A stretch of DNA of 64,000 bases from Thermothelomyces thermophilus ATCC 42464. Taxonomy: Eukaryota; Ascomycota; Sordariomycetes; Sordariales; Chaetomiaceae. Positions 22,583 through 34,263 of the stretch are shown here, one piece after another. Made by a program: the position numbers and the translations under genes. Position 1 is the stretch's first letter, and the number at the start of each line of letters is the position of its first letter. The notes beneath the pieces were generated by a model that made no database searches, had not been told where the DNA came from, and saw nothing but the letters and a program-made list of their open reading frames with translations. Where the stretch lies: positions 3,596,001-3,660,000 of the forward strand of contig NC_016474.1 of NCBI RefSeq assembly GCF_000226095.1, in the 5' to 3' direction.

Positions 22583-24346
22583 GGGGCTACTTGTTGTTGT
22601 TCCGCATGACGGGCGTGGTGGGACGGGGACCGGTTCATGGAGTGCAGACGGTCGACCTCGGCGAGGTGGTGGCGGAGGAGGCTCAGCAGGACGGCGTACC
22701 CGCCGAGATTGCGTGGCCAGTCGGGCAACAGCTCTTTCAGATACAGGAGGGCCGCTATCCGCAACGCGGGTTCCAGCGGCCCTGACGCCGAGGGAGTGGC
22801 GGATGGCGCGATACCGGCGAAAGGGAGGAGCTGATGGCTGGATGTGGAATTCCCCGCTGTCGGCGAGCCCAAGCGGCTGCCGGTGGTAGCGGTTGAATAG
22901 GGGTTGGTGGAGCTCGGGTCGTCTGGCCGGATCTCGCGCAGAGAGCCTGGCCGGGTGAGCAGAGCGTAGGTGATGGCTTGCCATTCCTCCGTGAACGCGT
23001 GGGGGTCGAAAGCGACGGCGCCAGCGGATTGGCGGGCTAGGCGGACCGCCGAGGCGAGGGTCGCCAGGGAGGCCAGAGCGTCGATGACTTCGGGGTGGAT
23101 GCCGAGCGGGTTAAAGAGGACCGAAAGCGAGGCCGAGGCTCGTTCGTGTACTTCGGAGAGGAGGTCGCCCGAGAAGATGGGGCTGTATTTCCGATCGAAC
23201 GCGAGATGGGGGCTCGAGACCAGGGCTGCTGCGCCCCTGAGATCTGCTCTGTCGACCGTGTCAGATGTTGACGCCGCTCGGTCAACAACGACGACAAGCA
23301 ATCCAAGAAAGTCCCCCTCTCACTTGTGCATTTCTGCAACTAGCCACTGAGGCAGCCCGGCCGGCCCTCCGTTGAGGTCGAGAATCTTCCGAAGTCCACG
23401 CATATGCAACTGCCAGTGGTCCAGTCGGCCAACATAGCACTGGTAGACGGGGTGTCAGCCATTCATTCCTACCGCGCTCTCGCGATCCGGGGCTGGAAAC
23501 CGTACATACCCCGACACAAGCCAGGGTTGTGATGCAGTGCAGAGTCACGGCGTCGACAGCGTGCGGTTGGCTCAGCTTCTGGTTCAGAATGGCGCAGATC
23601 TTGGAGATGTGGTGAGCGAGATCCCTGGGTTCCGTCTTGGTGCTGATGGCTCTCGCAATGCTCCCGCACATGAGCGCGCAGTGCAGAGCAGCTCTGTCCC
23701 CTACGACCATGGCACGGAAGTCGGATTCCCTGGCGGGATTGTGAGCCAAAACGTCCTCGTACGGATACATGATGCTCGGGTTGAGGTCAAGGTAACGCTC
23801 AAGCAGTGCCCGGTCATGGTCAGAGAACGCAGACTCCGGGTCTGACGCGGTGCCTCCTGACGCTCCTGCGGCTGCGCTGTCAGTGACCAGGCTGATCCGC
23901 AGTTTGCCCCCATATGCTTCCCGGTCTTCAACCCGAGAGTCCCGCTCCTCGAATGGCGCAGGAGAAGATCGGAAGGATGCCCCTGCCCTGGACGCCGCCG
24001 GCGATTTGCCCCTCCGGGTAACCCTCCGCCGTCGTTTCGTCAACTGTCCCGCCGCAGAGGAACCCGGGTGTTCGACATCTCTCTGTGAACCTCCTTCGCT
24101 CTGAGATTCGCTGCCGTCTTCAACGAACCTGATCTCGTGCTGGGCCGAAGCTGGCACCGATGTCGCTCCTGGTGGACCCGAGTCGCTGGCGTTTTCTTGT
24201 GGAGATGCGTTAACAAACGATAGCCCATTGTATCTCTGCCTCGAAACCTGCAGTCCTCTCCTAGTCTTGATCAACTTCCCCCCCTTAATTGTCGCGTTAA
24301 AGTGATCCATGGCCTCGAAAGCTGCCGAGCCCTGGGAATGCATCAC
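21979..24346 (-). CDS. Fungal_trans_2 (DUF3468-type) domain protein without zinc cluster
   Basis: Member of a large ascomycete family related to the C-terminal regulatory half of Zn2Cys6 factors. Proposed exons: 24346 (or 24310) to 23510, 23439-23324 and 23248-21979, about 740 residues. The joins rebuild the diagnostic run TTLACVGCYVGRLDHWQLHM then RGLRKILDLNGG, followed by GLPQWLVAEMHKADLRGA. The helical part includes LERYLDLNPSIMYPYEDVLA and SDFRAMVVGDRAALHCALMC. The N-terminus is basic (LTKRRRRVTRRGK) but has no CX2CX6C cluster, so DNA binding is not evident. The C-terminal third contains Ser, Gly, Thr and Pro runs made by simple triplet repeats and ends with a His/Asp/Gly run. Two in-frame ATGs at 24346 and 24310 are possible starts. 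Confidence 0.82.
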
Positions 24347-25251
24347 CTCCCCGACGCCGCTATGGGTCTGAGAAGGGAAATCAACAAAGTGAGAGCGCTC
24401 TCAGAATGCTGGTTGCACAGCAGCACCGCAGCATAGAATCGGGAGCAAGATGAAAGCGGATGCGGGACGCAACCAATCGTCGCTTCTTGTTGGCGGCCGT
24501 CCTGCTTCGTTCAAGAATCGGAGATACCCCTTCTCCCCCCCCCCCCCCCCTTCTTCTTCGCGAGCGCCTAACGCGCCAAAGACATCGCGTCTGTTTTGAC
24601 GCCCTGTGATGCCGCCGGGTATCTTGCTCGGACAGGGCTATCTGGATGATCTCAGGAACTTTTGGGCAGGGCATCCCCAGGGCAGAGGAAATGGGGCTCG
24701 GGCCGACGGCTTCGGATTTGCCAGTGACCGTGGCTAAGCTATACGAGGTAATGCTACCGGATACGGGGATCTGCCTGCGTCCGCTAAAACAAAAAAACGA
24801 ATAAAAAAATCTACTGGTAGTTACCTACTCTTCAGTCCCCGCCAGACTAGTCTCGGACCAGGAGAAATTTCAACGCTGACTAAGTGGTGGTTGAGAGCAT
24901 GTTTTGTTGGCCAGACCTGGCCGTTCTATTCGGCCGGTTATTTCCTCAGCCAGCAGGATGGTTTGACCGTCGATCAGAGTCCGATAAGCTTCTTTTATTG
25001 GGTATTGTCACAAGGGTTGCGACGTAGGAGGTAGTGTAGTGTATGAGCGGGCCCGAGAAATGACCTTGTTCGGGTATCGGCTCCCGTTTAAGACCGGGGG
25101 CCTCGCGTCAGCCTCATTTCTATTCATCGTGGCCTCAGAAGGTTCGCTTGCGGCTGTTGAACATCGAGAGCTGGCGGCCAATATGCTTAGTTACTCCACG
25201 CTCACATGCTGCTGTTCTTGAAGGTCAACATCGGCGCACCACTGCCCACAA
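24347..25251. other. Intergenic region
   Basis: No gene is seen. It contains a 16-base C homopolymer at 24535-24550 and A-rich strings near 24788-24810. The promoter of the Fungal_trans_2 gene should lie at its left edge. Confidence 0.45.
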
Positions 25252-26607
25252 TTAGTAAAATACTGATCCCGTCATTAGCACGCGCGCAGTCCTCGACAGA
25301 TCGACCGTCAGGACCTGCCCGTCCTCGACCTTGGCGGAAACGTCCAGCTTGCCTCCCGGGTGGCCAACGACAATGGTGTCGCTCTCGTTAGCGCCGACAG
25401 CGAGCTGGTGCGGTATTGTTCCCGGCAGTCGCGCGGCGGCGCCCAAACACAGCCCCAACGTCAGCGGAACCGCCTTGTGTGCCTGGCCCATGGACAGAGC
25501 GAGACACTTGATGTTGACGCCACCGCTCTGCCGGGTAACGTCGGACGGGAACACGAGCACAATCTTGGGTACGCTCTCCGTGTTGGGATCGAGACCCATT
25601 AAGGAGGCACCGGCGCGGCGGATGTGTTCCAGGCGGGCTTTGAGCGGCGCGTCGGCCTCGACGGCGGTAGGAGTCAGGGAGGCGGGATCCTGAATGCCGA
25701 GGTCTGACAGGCGGACAAAGACGCCCGGGTTGGACACATCGACGAGGGAAGCCTCAATGGTGCTGCCGTCCGGCAGGTCAAGCGTGTCGACCGGGTTGCC
25801 TGTTGGCAAAGTCTTGCCGGTGGCGGCGCCGCCGGGGCTGATGAAGCCGAGATTGATTCTCGATTGCTTCCCGGGAACTCCATCCATCTCGTAGGCTCCC
25901 TGTGGGCAATACGAAGGAGGGTCACCACTGATGCGGAACCTTGAGTGCACGACCTTGCGCGTGTTCGTGTTCAAGATGCGCACCACAGCCGTCCGCTCGC
26001 CGGTTTCAGAGTCGGTCTCCGGCTCGCGATGCTGAGACAGGCCGGCATCAAAGGCGACCGGCCCGACGATGGACAGCATGTTGCCGCAGTTGCCGGCCAT
26101 GTCCAGTCTCCCGTCCTTGACGCCGACCTGCACAAAGGTGAAGTCGACGTCGGCTATGTTGGTGTCCGAGCTTGGCGCCAGGATGCAGATCTTTGAAGTG
26201 GACGAGATGCCCGATCCCATGCCGTTGAGCTGGCGGCCATACGGATCCGGCGAGCCCATGAGCGCGGGCAACACAGCGGGCCCCGTTGGTCGAGTTAGCC
26301 GGGCAGTCCAATTGTTGGCCGGAGCAGCAGAATGTGATAAACATGATCTTTTCCAATGAAGGACAGGGCGACAACTCGAGATTATGCTTCTTTACATACA
26401 CTGGGCGCTGGGCGGCAGGTCCTTCTTCCAAAGCACGAGGCCGTTGGATGTGCCTCCGCGGGCGAAGATGGCGGGGATGCTCCGCTTGCCGATCGGCACC
26501 GTGCTCGTGCTCGTGCTCGCGCTCGCGCTCGTGCTTGTGCTCATTCTGGCTCCAGCCAATTGACGGGTTGTTGCGAACGAGCGCCGTAGTAACCCGGCGT
26601 ACTGCAT
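25252..26607 (-). CDS. PrpF-family isomerase (methylaconitate cis-trans isomerase-like)
   Basis: Diaminopimelate-epimerase-fold enzyme. Family members isomerise 2-methylaconitate in the 2-methylcitrate (propionate) route, but fungal paralogues may act on other aconitate-like acids. Proposed exons: 26607-26396 and 26347-25252, about 435 residues, using a 48-nt intron. This junction is tentative, because it is the only nearby GT/AG pair that keeps frame. Family landmarks are clear: FARGGTSNG near the N-terminus, MGSPDPYGRQLNGMGSG, then SSTSKICIL (catalytic-site Lys region) and MAGNCGNML (Cys), ending DLSRTARVLMTG. The first 25 residues (MQYAGLLRRSFATTRQLAGA) look like a mitochondrial presequence. 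A Ser/Thr run (STSTSASASTSTST) separates it from the enzyme. An earlier ATG at 26673 exists. The 3' neighbour lies across a 900-bp gap, so no cluster is suggested. Confidence 0.85.
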
Positions 26608-26938
26608 CTTGACCTGCAAGCCTCTCGCGTCGGGGCGGGTAAGGTAAGCGTCGGCGATGATTCGGGGCTGCACTATGCCGAGTTGATAAGAGAGTGAAGA
26701 CCAGGTTCGATTGGTTGATTGATGGATGGATTCAATCGATTTGATTGACTTGGCAGGTACTAATAGTTAGTCGGAGAAAACCGCCTTCATCTCTAGCCCT
26801 AACCCTGGCTTAGCATTGCATCTTCGGAATCTACAGCTCTTGCGATGCCCTTTATTATCCGTAGAATGAGTTTGATAAAACCAAACCAGTGAAAGAGCCT
26901 ATTCGCTACCTCGTCTACGGGCATTGTCATAGATGTGC
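26608..26938. other. Intergenic spacer
   Basis: Holds the PrpF-gene promoter and the 3' flank of the next minus-strand gene. A single CCCTAACCCTGG string at ~26805-26816 is not a telomere array. No gene is seen. Confidence 0.45.
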
Positions 26939-28142
26939 CTACTGCGAGAGGTATCCGTCGCGCCAAGCTAGCAGCACACCGGTCATCAGTTGAGCAGTCT
27001 TCCACAACGAGCAGGGGGGGGAGTGCTCCGGACTCACCTCCAGGTATCAAGGCTGCGGCGTACATGACCAGCGAGATCGGGCGAAGGTCCTCCTCCGTGG
27101 AGGATTCGATGTAATGGTGCCAGAAGTTCACCACCGCCTCCACCCCGCTCTCAATCTCCTCGTCGGTCCCGTAGCACCGCAAGCCCAGACACGTGCCAAA
27201 TTCCCTGAACGCCAGCCGTCTTGATGCGTCCCGTGCCATCAATCCCTTCTTCGCATCCAGTATGATCCTTGCCATCTCGAGACTCTCTTTCCCCAGCCGC
27301 GTGGCCCAGTCTTCCTCCTTGTAGAAATGACACATCCACAGCCCCATGCCCAGGTCGAGCGGGTCCCGACTCGCCGTCAGCTTCCCGCCTCGGTTCATGA
27401 GCCGTTTGTAATCGTCAATCTCGCGGGCCAGGATGCCCGAGGACGAGGGACCATCCAGACGCTCCGCTGTCTGCTGCAGCAGCCGGTAGACCACGAACCC
27501 GGTCGCCGCGTCCAGGTGGCCTTCGGACGGCACCAGGACGGTGTCCATGTCTGTGGAGACCTTCCAGACCATGCGGACGGCGTCGTGGTCACGGCCGCCT
27601 CCGTCTCGGCGGATGACGAAGCGCGGGTGGATGGCCTTGGCCAGCTGCACGGCGAGCCGGTTATAGTCCTTGTCGCCGGTCGCGAGAGCGAGGCGGTTGA
27701 GCGCAAACATCCAGAGGGTCAGGTAGTGGTGATACTGGCCGTCGCAGTCCGGGCCATGCTCGTCGAGCTTGCCGATGCGGAGGCCGCCGCCGAGGGGCTC
27801 GGCGTCGGTGGCCCCGGGCAGGCGGGCTCCGCCGTCGCGGGTGCGGCCGAGAACGTCGTGGACCGTCTTGGCAAGCTGCCTGGCCAAAGTGAGGTAGACC
27901 GGAGAGGAGGTTTCCCTGGAGAGGGTGATGAGGTTGACGACGCCGAAGGCATCTGTCCAGAGGTACCGCCCACGATGGCCACCGGCGCCGGGCTTGTCGG
28001 GGGCGGTCCAGCTGCGGGCGGCGTCTTCCGATACGTGATCGATGTTTCCGTAGACCAACTTCATGGCCTCGGTGAAATGGATCACCCTCCGGTTGGCAGC
28101 CATGGCCGTGGTTCCAATCACGCGTTTGATGCTGCGAAACAT
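26939..28142 (-). CDS. Alpha/alpha-barrel (six-hairpin-like) conserved protein, function unknown
   Basis: About 377 residues. Exons: 28142-27038 and 26967-26939, with a 70-nt GTGAGT...CTAG intron. Splicing replaces an unspliced tail with a short conserved-looking end, AALIPGAWRDGYLSQ. The protein is a series of paired helices with aromatic and acidic motifs: RYLWTDAFGVVNLITL, LARQLAKTVHDVLG, LPGATDAEPLGGGLRIG, DGQYHHYLTLWMFALNRL, and FREFGTCLGLRCYG. This pattern resembles six-hairpin glycosidase or N-acyl-glucosamine epimerase-like toroids. A carbohydrate-active role is plausible but unproven; no defined CAZy family was recognised. No signal peptide is evident, so it is probably intracellular. 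Confidence 0.75.
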
Positions 28143-29218
28143 GAAGAAGCGGACCTTGGAGCAGTTCCTGGTGTCCGCATCTTTGCCATCGGTATGATAT
28201 CGACCCCTACACTATGATCGCATGATGGTAAATCCGGGTCCGAGTACATGCTTGATCGATGTGACGCATGAGAACGTCACAATTACCGTGTCTAAGAAAT
28301 GGGTAAGCCAGTCGTTGACGCCAAACGAACATCTCTGCTGCTGTCAACTGCATTGGCCCCACTATTAATGCCACCTAGAGCTGTATCTAGGGTTCATCAA
28401 CAACAAGAGCTCTTCAGACCAAGGGATGCTGCTCATGTCCAAAGGGAGGAAAAAATACAAAGGAATAAACAAAAAGAAGAAGCGCAATTGCTGATGATGC
28501 AAAGCCGCTAAGCTGCACCGTGACAGTGGTTGTTCCGAGTCAAGCCTTGTGGGTCCCCGTCGCTTGCCCAAATGATGTGAACCCTCCCAAATTGTGCCGC
28601 CGTGTTGTTGGTGTCAGAAAGGGAAGCCAGTGGGCTGAGCCGCTATCCGTAGTTACACTAGTCTTGTCTTGGCTTAGACCGAACTCAATGCCCCTCATTG
28701 GCCGCTCGCTGCCCCGCGTTGGCCCGAATGTTCGAGCTGCTTCTGGAGCCTAACGGCGCCGGGAAGATGCGGCCAAGCAAGGTCAACTGGTAACTACCAG
28801 CTGCTGCTCGCTACTCCTAGCTGCGTCCCGCTACTCCCTCGGTGCTCCCCGCGACGACTGGCATCGTCACCCCACTTCCAGCTTCTGCTTGAAGGCCAAG
28901 GACGACGTCTCTCCACACAGACAGGTCGCGATATAAATTCTCCTCGCCTTGTCATTGAGCAGAACGGTTTCCGTTTCTTTGATTCCTTTTTTAGGTACAC
29001 AAAACTCAACATCCACAAACAACAAGTAACCCAACAACTGCCGAGTGCAAAGAGCACTGCAGACCCGACCGAAGCCTGACGTCACTTGGGACCCTTCAAG
29101 CTTCGATTCCAAATTATTGCTTCGACCAATAACCGAAACTTTTGACGGAGCTCGACAGCAACGATACACAACAACGTACACAACCCGAGACATCACGTCT
29201 CGCAAGCACTAATTCGCC
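28143..29218. promoter_or_regulatory. Upstream region of HSP104, divergent spacer
   Basis: No gene is seen. The ~350 bp before the HSP104 ATG are A/C-rich, with a CCAAT at 29126-29130 and several TTC/GAA pentamer-like elements (for example CTTCAAGCTTCGATTCC near 29093-29110). These could belong to heat-shock elements, but no perfect three-unit array was found. GATATAAATTC at 28930-28940 is a TATA-like string. Confidence 0.35.
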
Positions 29219-31996
29219 ATGAATTCAAAAATGGAGTTCACCGACAGGGCCAAAAAGGCGTTGGAAGACGCCATGGCGCTGGCCGAGCAATACGCACATT
29301 CACAGCTGCTGCCGGTTCATCTGGCAGTAGCCCTTCTTGATCCTCTGCCAGACCCGAGTAGGGACCAGCAGAATGCCGCCCCAGGCACCACGAGCACCCT
29401 CTTCCGCCAGGTTATCGAGCGCGCCCACGGCGACCCACAGCAGTTCGACCGTGCCCTCAAGAAGACACTCGTTCGGCTGCCGAGTCAAGATCCGCCTCCG
29501 GACCAAGTCTCGATGGCGCCCAGCTTCAATACGGTCCTCCGGAAGGCAATGGAGCTGCAAAAAGTACAGAAGGACACATACATTGCCGTCGACCACCTCA
29601 TCACCGCCCTAGCCGAGGATCACACGATCCAGACGGCCCTCAAGGAGGCCAACATCCCGAAGCCGAAGCTCATCCAGGACGCCATCTCTGCCATCCGGGG
29701 CACCAAGCGCGTAGACTCGCGGAATGCCGACGCGGAAGAGGAGAACGAGAACCTCGCAAAGTTCACCGTTGACATGACCGCCATGGCCAGGGAAGGCAAG
29801 TTGGACCCGGTCATCGGCCGTGAAGAGGAGATCCGGCGCGTCATCCGCATTCTCTCGCGCCGTACCAAGAACAACCCGGTTCTCATCGGCGAGCCAGGCG
29901 TGGGCAAGACGACCGTCGTCGAGGGTCTCGCCCAGCGCATCGTCAATGCGGACGTTCCCGACAACCTGGCCGCTTGCAAGCTGCTTTCCCTCGACGTGGG
30001 AGCCCTGGTGGCCGGCAGCAAGTACAGGGGCGAGTTCGAGGAGCGCATGAAGAGCGTCCTCAAGGAGATTGAAGAATCCAAGGACATGATCGTCCTCTTC
30101 GTCGACGAGATCCACCTCCTTATGGGTGCCGGCTCGTCGGGCGAGGGCGGCATGGACGCCGCCAACCTGCTCAAGCCCATGCTCGCGAGGGGCCAGCTCC
30201 ACTGCATCGGCGCGACCACGTTGGCCGAGTACCGCAAGTACATCGAGAAGGACGCCGCCTTTGAGCGGCGCTTCCAGCAAGTCATCGTCAAGGAGCCGTC
30301 GATCCCGGAGACCATCTCCATCCTCCGCGGCCTCAAGGAGAAGTACGAGGTCCACCACGGTGTCAACATCGCCGACGGAGCCATCGTTGCCGCAGCAAAC
30401 CTCGCGGCCCGCTACCTGACGTCCCGGAGACTCCCTGATTCGGCCGTTGACCTGATCGACGAGGCGGCAGCCGCCGTCCGGGTCGCCCGCGAATCGCAGC
30501 CCGAGATCATCGACTCCCTCGAGCGTCGGCTGCGGCAGCTGAAGATCGAGATCCACGCCCTGTCCCGCGAGAAGGACGAGGCTTCCAAGGCCCGCCTTGC
30601 CCAGGCGAAGCAGGACGCCCAGAACGTCGAGGAGGAGTTACGGCCCCTGCGCGAGAAGTACGAGCGGGAGCGGCAGCGCGGCAAAGACATCCAGGAAGCC
30701 AGGCTGAAGCTGGAGAACCTCCGCGTGAAGGCGGAGGATGCCAGCAGGATGGGCGACCACAGCCGCGCCGCCGACCTTCAGTACTACGCCATTCCCGAGC
30801 AAGAGCAGATCATCAAGCGGCTGGAGAAGGAAAAGGCCGCCGCCGACGCTGCTCTCAACGAGAGCGGGCCCGACACGGGCGGTGCTATGGTCACCGACGT
30901 CGTCGGGCCCGATCAGATCAACGAGATCGTGGCTCGCTGGACGGGCATCCCGGTGACGCGGCTGAAGACGTCCGAGAAGGAGAGGCTGCTCCATATGGAG
31001 CAGGCCCTGAGCAAGATCGTGGTCGGCCAGAAGGAGGCGGTCCAGTCGGTTTCCAACGCCATCCGGCTACAGCGGTCCGGGCTCGCGAACCCGAACCAGC
31101 CTCCGAGCTTCCTCTTCTGCGGCCCGTCCGGTACCGGCAAGACGCTGCTTACCAAGGCGCTTGCCGAGTTCCTGTTCGACGACCCCAAGGCCATGATCCG
31201 GTTCGACATGTCCGAGTACCAGGAGCGGCACTCGCTCAGCCGCATGATCGGTGCCCCGCCCGGCTACGTCGGCCACGACGCCGGCGGCCAGCTGACCGAG
31301 GCCCTCCGCCGCAAGCCCTTCTCGATCCTGCTGTTTGACGAAGTCGAGAAGGCGGCGAAGGAGGTCCTGACCGTCCTGCTCCAGCTCATGGACGACGGCC
31401 GCATCACGGACGGCCAGGGCCGCATCGTGGACGCCAAGAACTGCATCGTCGTCATGACGTCCAACCTCGGCGCCGAGTACCTGTCCCGGCCCAACGGCAA
31501 GGACGGCAAGGTCGACCCGACAACCAAGGAGCTGGTCATGAACGCGCTGCGTAACTACTTCCTCCCGGAGTTCCTCAACCGCATCTCGTCGATCGTCATC
31601 TTCAACCGCCTCACGCGCCGCGAGATCCGCAAGATTGTCGACCTGCGCATCGCCGAGATCCAGAAGCGCCTGCAGGACAACGACCGCAACGTCACCATCC
31701 GCGTCTCGGACGCGGCCAAGGACAAGCTCGGCGCCGCCGGGTACTCTCCCGTCTACGGCGCCCGCCCGCTGCAGCGCCTGCTCGAGAAGGAGGTGCTCAA
31801 CCGCATGGCGATCCTCATCCTGCGGGGCAGCATCCGCGATGGCGAGGTGGCTAACGTCGACCTGGTTGACGGGAAGGTGACTGTCATTCCGAACCACCCC
31901 GACAGCGAGGGTGAGGACGAGGATATGATGGTTGACGAGGACGAGGCGCTGGACGAGGTTGCGCCGGATTCCATGGACGAGGACATTTATGACTAA
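29219..31996 (+). CDS. hsp104: Hsp104/ClpB-type protein disaggregase (hsp98)
   Basis: Hexameric AAA+ chaperone that extracts polypeptides from aggregates together with Hsp70/Hsp40 in the cytosol and nucleus. Intronless, 925 residues, full family length. In order: a Clp N-domain starting [18 protein letters not shown]1 with Walker [10 protein letters not shown] and Walker B VLFVDEIH; a coiled-coil middle domain ([20 protein letters not shown]); and NBD2 with GPSGTGKT and LLFDEVEKA. The C-terminal acidic tail ([17 protein letters not shown], ending SMDEDIYD) marks the cytosolic Hsp104 type, not mitochondrial Hsp78; there is no presequence. Two in-frame ATGs lie at 29219 and 29231. The absence of introns suits a gene expressed during heat shock, when splicing is impaired. 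Confidence 0.97.
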   Translation: MNSKMEFTDRAKKALEDAMALAEQYAHSQLLPVHLAVALLDPLPDPSRDQQNAAPGTTSTLFRQVIERAHGDPQQFDRALKKTLVRLPSQDPPPDQVSMAPSFNTVLRKAMELQKVQKDTYIAVDHLITALAEDHTIQTALKEANIPKPKLIQDAISAIRGTKRVDSRNADAEEENENLAKFTVDMTAMAREGKLDPVIGREEEIRRVIRILSRRTKNNPVLIGEPGVGKTTVVEGLAQRIVNADVPDNLAACKLLSLDVGALVAGSKYRGEFEERMKSVLKEIEESKDMIVLFVDEIHLLMGAGSSGEGGMDAANLLKPMLARGQLHCIGATTLAEYRKYIEKDAAFERRFQQVIVKEPSIPETISILRGLKEKYEVHHGVNIADGAIVAAANLAARYLTSRRLPDSAVDLIDEAAAAVRVARESQPEIIDSLERRLRQLKIEIHALSREKDEASKARLAQAKQDAQNVEEELRPLREKYERERQRGKDIQEARLKLENLRVKAEDASRMGDHSRAADLQYYAIPEQEQIIKRLEKEKAAADAALNESGPDTGGAMVTDVVGPDQINEIVARWTGIPVTRLKTSEKERLLHMEQALSKIVVGQKEAVQSVSNAIRLQRSGLANPNQPPSFLFCGPSGTGKTLLTKALAEFLFDDPKAMIRFDMSEYQERHSLSRMIGAPPGYVGHDAGGQLTEALRRKPFSILLFDEVEKAAKEVLTVLLQLMDDGRITDGQGRIVDAKNCIVVMTSNLGAEYLSRPNGKDGKVDPTTKELVMNALRNYFLPEFLNRISSIVIFNRLTRREIRKIVDLRIAEIQKRLQDNDRNVTIRVSDAAKDKLGAAGYSPVYGARPLQRLLEKEVLNRMAILILRGSIRDGEVANVDLVDGKVTVIPNHPDSEGEDEDMMVDEDEALDEVAPDSMDEDIYD

Positions 31997-32837
31997 ATGA
32001 GGGAGGGATTGGATTGCCAAGAAGGAAGGCTGCCAAAGGACCGGTTGAGCAACTCTTGGAAATGAATGATGCATGGTACACGATCAGGATGACGAGATTA
32101 CGGCGTTTGGAGCGTGATTTCAAGCATGGCATTGGGCTTCTTCCTTTTGGTCATTGGCTGGTTCAATGGATTGTTTGTACGATAGTTTTATGGGCACTGG
32201 GTATTATTAGAGGTAGATGAAACCATCCCCCAGGCTCGGGGGATCAAAATGGGAAATTACGTCTCATTAAGAATTACTCACAAGTTTGGCTGTGTTTCGT
32301 GAAATGTGCGTGTGTCTCTGTATGTGAGTTGGACGCGCTTCTGATTAGATCACCAAATCCGCCGAGGGCATCATCCACCGAGGGCATAGTAGCGTGGGAG
32401 GATGAGCCGAAAAGAGCGCCCATCATTATACCATGTGACTGTGCATGATTTTTTTTAAATTTGGAAAAGCAAACGAAGGGAAAGAGCGAGAGAATATGGT
32501 TCTTGATCCAAACTCGAGCCTTGATCGAACGGATCAAGCTGCCTTCGTAGTTCTTCCCATCTTGGGTGCTGCTTGCTGTGTTGAGTGGAGTGGGGCCGGA
32601 GGAAACGCTCTGATTGGTGCAACATGCCTCCAAAAAATATTCTGGGTCCTCAGCACCACGAACAAGCACCAACACGACACTGCATTGCACTCGCACCTTA
32701 CCGTCCCCTATCCGAGACCGCGTCGAGCCTCTCGAAACTGACCGGACCCGACCCGACCCGACCACTCTGGCGCCAATTGCCCGGCTCCAAACGAACGAGG
32801 AGCAGCGCTCGAAAAAGGCAGCCGGGCCGCGACGGCA
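31997..32837. other. Intergenic region
   Basis: HSP104 3' flank followed by the promoter of the mL58 gene. Direct GACCC repeats occur near 32743-32762. No gene is seen. Confidence 0.45.
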
Positions 32838-33910
32838 ATGAAATCCCTACGGCGGCTGGGGCTGCTCAGCAGCCGATCCATCTTCAGCAATGTCGCGCCG
32901 ACGACGACAATAGGCGGCGTACGCTACGCCGGCACGGAGGCAGCGGCAGCAGCAGCAGCACCGGCGCCAGCTCCAGCAGCACCAACAGCACCAACGCCAA
33001 CCGCGTCGGCCCCCGTGGGGGTCCCGACACCGGCGACGACACGAGAGCAAAGATTCAGTAGGCCCGGCTACAGGCCGCGGGCTGTCCCGCCTCCGGGCCA
33101 CGCCGAGCGCATCTGGGTTTACAACCACATCCTCGACAACCTGACTGTCTACTCGCTCACCCAGGAGATGAATGTACGTACGCCCATCCCGTCCCTTCCC
33201 TACTCATTCACACTCTTGATCACCACTACCACTACCACCGCCACTACCATCATCATCTTCCTTTCTTCTCCTACAACCCGTGGCTAACCAATCGAAAACA
33301 GCCTACAAAAGCCTTCCGTCAATTCGCCTTTACGGGCAAGAAGCTCGTGCCCTCGAAGCTCCGCAAGGACTACTGGCGCCCGCTGGCCGTGATCGAGTTC
33401 GGCGAGGGCAAGGGCGACGTCGGGCGCAGCGTGTTCCAGAAGCTGCGCGAGCTCAAGAAGCGCCACCTGCTCGAGTGGGAGGACCCGGCGCTGCTGCAGA
33501 TGTCCCGGCGCGAGCGCGGCCGGGCGCTCAACGACCAGCGCGGCACCTTCGTCGCCGACCTCGCCGCCGTCCTGGCGGGCCGCGGCAAGGGGAACCTCAT
33601 GGTCAAGCCCGCCACCGCGGCGGAGGCGGCGGAGGGGGCCGATAAGAAGAAGGAGGAGAAGGAGGAGGGGGAGGAAGGGGGGAACGCCCCCGGCGTCGCC
33701 AAGGCGCCGGCGTCCAGGCTGCACCAGGCGACGGTGTACTGGGCGAACGAGCAGGACAAGTACTACGCTCGGGAGTGGTCGGATAACGTCACGCACGTCA
33801 TCGGCCTGCCGGAGAAGGGAGTCAAGAAGAAGGCGGCGCAGCAGGCTGCAGCAGAGGAGGGGGAGGAGAAGGAGAAGGAGACTGTTGAGGCTCCCAAGGC
33901 AGAGGAGTGA
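32838..33910 (+). CDS. mrpl20: Mitochondrial large ribosomal subunit protein mL58 (MRPL20)
   Basis: Fungus-specific protein of the mitochondrial large ribosomal subunit. Exons: 32838-33173 and 33302-33910, 314 residues, with a 128-nt intron (GTACGT...AACAG). The N-terminus MKSLRRLGLLSSRSIFSNVA is a typical mitochondrial presequence, followed by an Ala/Pro run encoded by GCA-rich repeats. The conserved MRPL20 core reads IWVYNHILDNLTVYSLTQEM across the exon end, then AFRQFAFTGKKLVPSKLRKD and YWRPLAVIEF. It includes a lysine-rich basic region binding rRNA by inference. A Glu/Lys/Gly low-complexity insert (KKKEEKEEGEEGG) and an acidic C-terminus extend it beyond the yeast protein. Confidence 0.92.
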
Positions 33911-34263
33911 TGATGGTCTTTTTTGTCTAGAGACACCGGTCTGCGGGACGTCCAAACTGTGGGGAAGATGGGCGGAAGCGCTCCGTGACTCGTAGAACGC
34001 GGCCCCCCCCCCCCCTTTCCCCTCCCGGCACCTGATGAGCGTCCGTCTCTGCGAGTTTGGAGGAGGGCGCCCGACTGGCCGCGCTGGCTGAGGACTGTAT
34101 TTGTATTGTACACTGTATATCGCGCAAATAGACGGCCCATTCCACAGCAGCAGGAAAGCAGCAAGTCGTCATTTGTCCTAGAAAGGAGCAGAGAAGGGAA
34201 TAATCATCTAGTCGAAAGGTGATATCTAGATCTAACCCGGCCCCAGAACGCCTATTCATTCCA
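33911..34263. other. Convergent 3' spacer
   Basis: Lies between the stops of mL58 and the minus-strand sulfotransferase-like gene. It has a C run near 34003-34014. No gene is seen. Confidence 0.5.

Noticed and set aside
26800-26820. Telomere-like CCCTAACCC string
   Set aside because: Only about one and a half units; no array, and genes continue on both sides.
29060-29140. Canonical heat-shock element array before HSP104
   Set aside because: TTC/GAA half-sites are present, but no perfect three-unit alternation was found, so it is noted only as a weak candidate.
31067-32074. 335-codon minus-strand frame opposite HSP104
   Set aside because: Antisense shadow; Val/Leu/Asp-rich reading typical of reversed GC-rich codons.
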